In this document: in pieces, positions 1 to 4,010 of the stretch
How the letters are laid out: each line of letters begins with the position of its first letter
Position numbering within the stretch: the stretch's first letter is position 1
NCBI GenBank assembly: GCA_002392835.1
Contig: DGHX01000125.1
Location: 1,309 to 8,181 of the forward strand
DNA: 6,873 nucleotides
Source of the DNA: Prevotella sp. UBA3837
GTDB lineage: Bacteria; Bacteroidota; Bacteroidia; Bacteroidales; Bacteroidaceae
Reading direction: 5' to 3'
Program-made: the position numbers and the translations under genes
Notes under the pieces: generated by a model
What the model saw: the letters and a program-made list of their open reading frames with translations, nothing else
Databases searched by the model: none
What the model was told of the DNA's origin: nothing

Positions 1-52
1 ACTCCCCTCTCCTTTCAGGGAGGGGTCGGGGGTGGGTCTGCTGGGGGTGAGG
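1..52. repeat. GC-skewed CCCTCCC/GGGAGGG-type repeat-like element inside the rluA-like frame
   Basis: The plus strand is a C-rich to G-rich run that can fold imperfectly: CCCCTCTCC (4-12) pairs with GGGAGGGG (18-25) around a TTTCA loop, with one bulged T. G-rich tracts follow to about 52. Sequences of this style are often scattered in Bacteroidales intergenic regions; that is recollection, not a search. Here the element is translated on the minus strand as residues 317-334 of the pseudouridine synthase homologue (LTPSRPTPDPSLKGEGS). Confidence 0.5.
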
Positions 53-1002
53 CTACTTATCATCCACTCCAGAATGGGCTTGCACTTCCCTCGGCAGGCG
101 GGGTAGTAGTGGCCGTGGTGGCGCACCTCGACTCGCGGCGACGGCCCCTGCCAGAACTCGGCCATGGCCAGCGGGCGCAGGCGATGCTGATAGGCATGCT
201 GCAGCAGCTTCGGCGCACAGCACTCACCGGCTCCGGCGGGCGGTGTGTGCTGCGGCGTATGGGCGAAGATGTCGGTCAGCGTGCGCTGCTCGCCGCGGTC
301 GTTGAGCATCACGAAGTGGTCGAACAGCCAGCGCTGCAGGGCGTCGCTGCGGCGGCTGCGCTCGGCCTTCAGGGTGCTGATGGCCTCGTCAAGGGGCTTC
401 AGCACCGCCTCGGCAAGGGCTGTCTGCTCCTGCCAGCGGTGTTTCAGCCGGCGCAGCTCCGCCTTCTGGTATTGGCTCTCACGGACCAGGGCCTCATCAT
501 CATGGCCGCTGGTCTGGCGTAGCGCGTCACGACGTTCTTTCGCCTCGCCCATCAGCCGCCGGTATTCGGCAATCTCGGCCTCGCCCTGCCGGCGCAGCCG
601 CTGCAGCTCGGCCTGAGCCTGTCGGCGCTCCGTGGCCTGCTCCAGACTGGCTATCTGCCTGTTGATGAGCGTGATGGCGCCCTCCTCGCGCTTGAAATAG
701 CCGTCGGGCTGCAGGTAGTCGAACACGGCGGGCACAAACCACGGCCAGTCCTCGCGGCCCCCCAGCTGTCCGCTGTAGGCAGCCAGGAATCCCACACGGC
801 CGTCGGCCCTCTGGCAAACCAGCACGCCGAGCATCTTGCCCGCCATCACCTCGTCGTGCAGCGGGCTTTGCTCCAAGTGCCGGCACACCTCCTGGGCCGC
901 CATCAGGCACAGCGGGTGCGGCTCGTAGCTGAAGGGGTTGTTCAGCTGCGTGGGCAGCGGCAGGTTGCTGCTGAGTTCGTGGAAAGCATTCGTCGTCATC
1001 AT
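1..1002 (-). CDS. RluA-family pseudouridine synthase homologue, N-terminal part (partial, runs off left edge)
   Basis: The reading frame is open from an ATGATG start at 1002 to the window edge, giving 334 codons without a stop. Visible landmarks are YEPHPLCLMAAQEVCRHLE near the N-terminus, GRVGFLAAYSGQLGGRE, and DYLQPDGYFKREE. A charged Glu/Arg/Gln-rich probable coiled coil follows (about residues 115-235), then PPAGAGECCAPKLLQHAY (254-271) and HHGHYYPACRGKCKPILEW (295-313). I recognise these as the long N-terminal extension found on Bacteroidales RluA-type pseudouridine synthases, whose catalytic domain isomerises uridine in structured RNA. That domain, with its HRLD motif and catalytic Asp, would lie beyond position 1, so activity cannot be confirmed here. 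The conserved Cys and His residues could bind metal, which is inference. Residues 317-334 are Pro/Ser/Gly-rich and encoded by repeat-like DNA, and might mark a linker or a degraded end. The gene is divergent from the DUF2264 gene. The second ATG (999) is an alternative start. Confidence 0.8.
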   Translation of the reverse strand, partial: MMTTNAFHELSSNLPLPTQLNNPFSYEPHPLCLMAAQEVCRHLEQSPLHDEVMAGKMLGVLVCQRADGRVGFLAAYSGQLGGREDWPWFVPAVFDYLQPDGYFKREEGAITLINRQIASLEQATERRQAQAELQRLRRQGEAEIAEYRRLMGEAKERRDALRQTSGHDDEALVRESQYQKAELRRLKHRWQEQTALAEAVLKPLDEAISTLKAERSRRSDALQRWLFDHFVMLNDRGEQRTLTDIFAHTPQHTPPAGAGECCAPKLLQHAYQHRLRPLAMAEFWQGPSPRVEVRHHGHYYPACRGKCKPILEWMISSLTPSRPTPDPSLKGEGS

Positions 1003-1025
1003 GGCTGTTGTGTGCAAAAGGCCGT

Positions 1026-1033
1026 CAAAGGTA
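1026..1033 (-). promoter_or_regulatory. Bacteroidetes -7 box for the rluA-like gene
   Basis: On the minus strand this reads TACCTTTG, an exact match to the Bacteroidetes -7 consensus TAnnTTTG. It ends 23 nt before the ATG at 1002, so the leader would be very short. No well-spaced -33 TTTG is evident: the nearest TTTG (complement of CAAA, 1048-1051) is only 14 nt away instead of about 20. The -33 element is therefore weak or absent. Confidence 0.5.
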
Positions 1034-1093
1034 CGAAAAAAACGCGGCAAAGCGGCGAAAAACAGGTTAAAAAAAGAGAAAACGCAGAAAAAG

Positions 1094-1125
1094 TTTGGCT
1101 CTTTCAATGAATTGCAGTAACTTTG
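1094..1125 (+). promoter_or_regulatory. Bacteroidetes-type promoter for the DUF2264 gene
   Basis: A TTTG -33 box (1094-1097) and a TAACTTTG -7 box (1118-1125) are separated by 20 nt, an excellent fit to the Bacteroidetes sigma-ABfr consensus TTTG-N19-21-TAnnTTTG. The predicted transcription start is near 1131, giving a leader of about 50 nt before the ATG at 1184. The leader shows no Shine-Dalgarno sequence and ends in an A-rich stretch, as is usual for this phylum. This is the only clear promoter upstream of the galactan cluster, so it may drive several genes. Confidence 0.75.
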
Positions 1126-1183
1126 TGCCAAATTGCCGGAATAGTGAAATGACGGAAGAACGAACTAATCATCAACAATAGCA

Positions 1184-2473
1184 ATGAAGAAACTGTTCAC
1201 ACTTGTGTTGCTGACCCTTGTGGCCGTGGTGCCCGTCAGCGCAAAGAAGAAAGTACAGAAACAGCAGAGCGACCGCGAGTACTGGGTGGAGCAGGCCTGG
1301 AAGATGGCCCAGCCGGTGCTGGAGAACATGGCCAAGGGCGAGCTGCAGAAGAACATGCAGACGGAGTTCAGCCCCTCCTTTGACAACCGCAACCGCAAGG
1401 TGGTGTACATGGAGACCTTCGGCCGTCTGATGGCAGGCATAGCACCGTGGCTGAGCCTGTATCCTGACAGCCTCACCCCCGCGGAAGGGACTGCCGACGA
1501 GGCTGCCAAGGTGCGCCAGCTGCGCCAGTGGGCCCTGGCCAGCTACAAGAACAGCGTTGACCCTGAAAGCCCCGACTACCTGGTCTGGGGAGCCGCAGGG
1601 CAGAACCTGGTCGACGCAGCCTACATAGCCGAGTCGTTCATACGCGCCTACGACGCCCTGTGGCTGCCACTGGACACGCTCACCAAGCAGCGCTACATCG
1701 CTGAGTTCAAGAAGCTGCGGCGCATAGAGCCCCCCTACACCAACTGGTTCCTCTTCTCGAGCACCATCGAGAGCTTCATAGCCAAGGCCGCCGGGCTACG
1801 CGAATACGACGACTACCGCGTGATGACCACCATACGCAAGGTGGAGGAGTGGTACGTGGGCGACGGATGGTATGCCGACGGACCCGTCTTCGCCTTCGAC
1901 TACTACTCGAGCTACGTCTTCCACGCCATGTACCTTGAGACGCTGCAGAACATGATTGACGCACGGGCGAACACCCGCCTGGAGTACAAGAAATACTACG
2001 ACCGCGCACTGAAGCGGGCACAGAAGTTCAGCATCATCCTCGAGCGCTTCATCTCGCCCGAGGGCACCTTCCCCGTCTTCGGCCGCAGCATTCCCTACCG
2101 CATGGCCGCCCTGCAGCCGCTGGCCATGATGGCCTGGAAGCAGACGCTGCCCAAGGAACTGGCCAACGGACAGGTGCGCGCCGCACTCACCGCAGCCATG
2201 CACCGCATGTACGACCAGCAGCAAAACTACAACGAGGGCGGATTCCTCACCATCGGCTTCTGCGGACACCAGCCCGACGTGGCCGACTGGTACACCAACA
2301 ACGGGTCGCTCTACATGACCAGTCTCTCGCTCATGCCTCTCGGACTGCCTGCCGACCACGACTTCTGGACCTGCCCCGCCGAGCCCTGGACTCAGGTGAA
2401 GGCATGGGGCGGACAGCCCTTCCCCAAGGACCATCGCTGGGCCGACGACATTCAGACCCGCGACCGCTGGTGA
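1184..2473 (+). CDS. Secreted DUF2264-family protein (putative glycoside hydrolase)
   Basis: The product has 429 residues. A type I signal peptide (residues 1-20, KK n-region, leucine/valine core, VSA cleavage site before K21) suggests periplasmic delivery; there is no lipobox. The rest matches the DUF2264 family (PF10022) through most of its length: YMETFGRLMAGIAPWL, DYLVWGAAGQNLVDAAYIAE, PYTNWFLFSSTIESF, GDGWYADGPVFAFDYYSSYV (from residue 226), SPEGTFPVFGRSIPYR (291-306) and YNEGGFLTIGFCGHQPDVAD (from 349). Helices rich in Trp and Tyr suggest an alpha/alpha-toroid fold with an aromatic sugar-binding cleft (inference). My recollection is that CAZy family GH154, which contains beta-glucuronidases, groups proteins formerly called DUF2264; I could not check this. 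Acidic residues such as D227, D232, E293 and E351 are catalytic candidates. The start at 1184 is set by the signal peptide and the promoter. Next to a GH53 galactanase, a role in trimming pectic or arabinogalactan oligosaccharides is plausible. Confidence 0.85.
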   Translation: MKKLFTLVLLTLVAVVPVSAKKKVQKQQSDREYWVEQAWKMAQPVLENMAKGELQKNMQTEFSPSFDNRNRKVVYMETFGRLMAGIAPWLSLYPDSLTPAEGTADEAAKVRQLRQWALASYKNSVDPESPDYLVWGAAGQNLVDAAYIAESFIRAYDALWLPLDTLTKQRYIAEFKKLRRIEPPYTNWFLFSSTIESFIAKAAGLREYDDYRVMTTIRKVEEWYVGDGWYADGPVFAFDYYSSYVFHAMYLETLQNMIDARANTRLEYKKYYDRALKRAQKFSIILERFISPEGTFPVFGRSIPYRMAALQPLAMMAWKQTLPKELANGQVRAALTAAMHRMYDQQQNYNEGGFLTIGFCGHQPDVADWYTNNGSLYMTSLSLMPLGLPADHDFWTCPAEPWTQVKAWGGQPFPKDHRWADDIQTRDRW

Positions 2474-2475
2474 TG

Positions 2476-2491
2476 TACCTTTCGTAAGGTA
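2476..2491 (+). other. Short perfect hairpin after the DUF2264 stop codon
   Basis: TACCTT (2476-2481) and AAGGTA (2486-2491) form a perfect 6-bp stem with a TCGT loop, starting 3 nt after the stop codon. No T-tract follows, so it is not a canonical intrinsic terminator. It may protect the mRNA 3' end, act as a processing site, or be one edge of the repeat element. Confidence 0.45.
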
Positions 2492-2527
2492 GGGAGTTAA
2501 AGGAGTTAAAGGGAGTTAGAGGGAGTT
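2491..2527 (+). repeat. GGGAGTTAAA-type degenerate tandem array (left arm)
   Basis: Four degenerate copies of a 9-10 bp GGGAGTTAAA-like unit lie in tandem. An 18-bp part of the array, GGAGTTAAAGGGAGTTAG (2502-2519), is the perfect reverse complement of 2648-2665 in the downstream pyrimidine array, so the two arrays act as arms of an inverted repeat. Confidence 0.8.
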
Positions 2528-2576
2528 CTTCGCAAGCGAAGCGAGCAAGCTCGAGCGAAAGGACAATAGTTCTTTC
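2528..2576 (+). repeat. Cluster of three adjacent small hairpins (REP-like core)
   Basis: Three stems follow one another. CTTCGC/GCGAAG with an AA centre spans 2528-2541. CGAGC/GCTCG with an AA centre spans 2542-2553. GAAAGGAC/GTTCTTTC with an AATA loop spans 2557-2576 and pairs along 8 positions in RNA with one G-U. GCTCGAGC (2549-2556) is also an 8-bp palindrome and overlaps the second stem, so alternative folds are possible. This compact arrangement between inverted arms resembles bacterial REP/BIME-type elements. It carries no transposase of its own. Confidence 0.7.
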
Positions 2577-2629
2577 CCAATAATCTTCACTCCTTGGCCG
2601 AATCGAGGAGAAAAAGGTATCGTCCTTTG

Positions 2630-2687
2630 ACTCCCTTTAACTCCCCCCTAACTCCCTTTAACTCCCCCCTAACTCCCTTAAACTCCC
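2630..2687 (+). repeat. 21-bp tandem repeat, two exact copies plus a partial third (right arm)
   Basis: Units at 2630-2650 and 2651-2671 are identical 21-mers beginning ACTCCCTTTAACTCCC. A diverged 16-nt partial copy follows at 2672-2687. The segment 2648-2665 is perfectly complementary to 2502-2519. The period is a multiple of three, so the array is open in the galactanase frame and would read as a Thr-Pro-Phe-Asn-Ser-Pro-Leu repeat. It lies upstream of the start I favour. Confidence 0.85.
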
Positions 2688-2707
2688 AAAGATATCAAGT
2701 ACCACAG

Positions 2708-3979
2708 ATGTTACAGATTTACAAGCGAATACAGCCGTTTTGCGGCGATTTTAAAAGGATAGGACAGATGGTGCCGGCCATTCTGCTCCTCTTGCCGCTG
2801 ATGCTCTGTGCGGCCTGCGGCGACGACGACCCGGCCGACGAGCCGACGGTCGTCACGCCCGAACCCTCCACACCCACCGACGAGCCGAAACCCGACGAGC
2901 CAAAGCCCGGCGACGGCGACGAGGTGACCCGCTTCGTGGGCGGCGACCTGTCGATGCTCACCCAGTATGAGGGCCAGCACGCTCAGTACCTCGACAAGAG
3001 CGGCAAGAGCATTCCCGACCTGCTCGACTTCGTCAAGGAGCAGGGGTGGAACACCGTCCGCCTACGGCTCTTCGTCGACCCCTCACACAGCGGCGACAAG
3101 GCCGTGTGCCAGGACCTCGGCTACGTGAAGGCCCTCGCCCGCCGCGTGAAGGACGCAGGCCTGCACGTCATGCTCGACTTCCACTACAGCGACACCTGGG
3201 CCGACCCCGGCAAGCAGTGGACACCCGCCGCATGGGCCACGATGGACGACGCACAGCTGGCCACACAGCTATACGACTACACCCGCGACTGCCTGCAGCA
3301 GCTGACGGCCGCCGGCGCCACGCCCGACTTCATACAGACGGGCAACGAAATCAGCTACGGCATGCTCTGGGGCACCGAGGCCGCCGTGGCCTCGAAGCAG
3401 ACCAACCGCTGCTACACCAACAGCCCACAGGCACACTGGGACCGCTTCTTCCTCCTCCTCGGACAGGCCACGCGAGCCTGCCGCGAGGTGTGCCCACAGG
3501 CGAAGATCATCATTCACAGCGAGCGGACACCCAAGCCCGACGTGCTCACCGACTACTATGACCGGCTGCGCAAGGCGAACATCGACTACGACGTCATCGG
3601 GCTCTCATACTACCCCTACTTCCACGGCAAGCTCGACGTGCTGGAGAAGGCCCTCACGCAGCTCGTGGCAAAGGACTACGGCAAGACCATACAGATAGTG
3701 GAGACCGGCTACCCATGGAAGTGGGAGGTGCCCGGCACCACCGTCGACTACAGCGCCACATACCCCTACAGCAACGCCGGACAGCGGCAATATACCGCCG
3801 ACCTCATCAGCCTGCTGAAGCGCTTCCCGCAGGTGACGGGACTCAGCTGGTGGTATGCCGAGGCCAACGCCCGCGGATGCACCGGCAGCCTGAGCAACGG
3901 CTGGTACAACGCATCGCTCTTCGACAACGAGACGGGGCGCGCACTCAATGCGCTATATGAGCTGAAGAGCTTTATGTAA
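2708..3979 (+). CDS. GH53 arabinogalactan endo-beta-1,4-galactanase, surface lipoprotein
   Basis: This enzyme would hydrolyse internal beta-1,4-galactosyl bonds in galactan side chains of RG-I pectin or type I arabinogalactan (EC 3.2.1.89). From the ATG at 2708 it has 423 residues. A basic n-region and hydrophobic core end in LCAAC, with the acylated cysteine at residue 37. The acidic GDDDPADEP that follows fits a Bacteroidetes lipoprotein export signal, pointing to the cell surface. A Pro/Asp/Glu linker runs to about residue 73. The GH53 barrel (about 75-423, full length for the family) begins RFVGGDLSMLTQYE, then shows WNTVRLRLFVDP. IQTGNEIS carries the acid/base E214, and IVETGYPW carries the nucleophile E332. 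YDVIGLSYYPYFHG and LSWWYAEANARGC are also present. Position 2768 is an alternative ATG but leaves a signal peptide with no positive charge. The 30-nt gap to the next gene suggests co-transcription. Confidence 0.93.
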   Translation: MLQIYKRIQPFCGDFKRIGQMVPAILLLLPLMLCAACGDDDPADEPTVVTPEPSTPTDEPKPDEPKPGDGDEVTRFVGGDLSMLTQYEGQHAQYLDKSGKSIPDLLDFVKEQGWNTVRLRLFVDPSHSGDKAVCQDLGYVKALARRVKDAGLHVMLDFHYSDTWADPGKQWTPAAWATMDDAQLATQLYDYTRDCLQQLTAAGATPDFIQTGNEISYGMLWGTEAAVASKQTNRCYTNSPQAHWDRFFLLLGQATRACREVCPQAKIIIHSERTPKPDVLTDYYDRLRKANIDYDVIGLSYYPYFHGKLDVLEKALTQLVAKDYGKTIQIVETGYPWKWEVPGTTVDYSATYPYSNAGQRQYTADLISLLKRFPQVTGLSWWYAEANARGCTGSLSNGWYNASLFDNETGRALNALYELKSFM

Positions 3980-4010
3980 GTATCTAATAACACATTAACT
4001 ATTATTAATT

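Larger units (their letters stand above)
1003..1183. other. Divergent intergenic region
   Basis: This 181-bp stretch separates two divergently transcribed genes. Its middle (about 1033-1093) is strongly A-rich on the plus strand, in contrast with the GC-rich genes either side. It carries one promoter element facing each way. No convincing inverted-repeat operator was seen. Confidence 0.7.
2474..2707. other. Repeat-rich structured spacer upstream of the galactanase
   Basis: This 234-nt gap holds no convincing gene. It contains, in order, a perfect 6-bp hairpin just after the DUF2264 stop, a GGGAGTTAAA-type purine array, three adjacent hairpins, a short unique segment (about 2577-2621), and a pyrimidine array of two exact 21-bp copies plus a partial third. 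No clear TAnnTTTG promoter is visible. The best candidate, TACCTTTC at 2476-2483, is one base off and lies inside the first hairpin, so read-through from 1094 is likely. Confidence 0.75.

Noticed and set aside
109..522. Plus-strand open frames opposite the rluA-like gene
   Set aside because: The minus-strand frame carries recognisable family motifs over the same bases; the plus-strand products have none.
527..910. Minus-strand open frame inside the rluA-like gene in another frame
   Set aside because: It encodes Arg/Ala/Gly-rich low-complexity protein and overlaps the frame carrying conserved family motifs.
1796..2434. Long open frame on the minus strand opposite the DUF2264 gene
   Set aside because: It is a shadow from the GC-rich third codon position of a clearly real gene; its product is Val/Gly/His-rich with no recognisable domain.
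2476..2491. Intrinsic terminator of the DUF2264 gene
   Set aside because: The stem is only 6 bp and no T-tract follows, so termination cannot be supported.
2491..2687. CRISPR-like array
   Set aside because: Repeats are only 9-21 bp, directly tandem with no unique spacers of regular length, and no cas gene is nearby.
2594..2707. Upstream extension of the galactanase frame to a TTG start
   Set aside because: It would translate the 21-bp repeat array and put about 60 residues before the hydrophobic core. The ATG at 2708 gives a more plausible lipoprotein signal.
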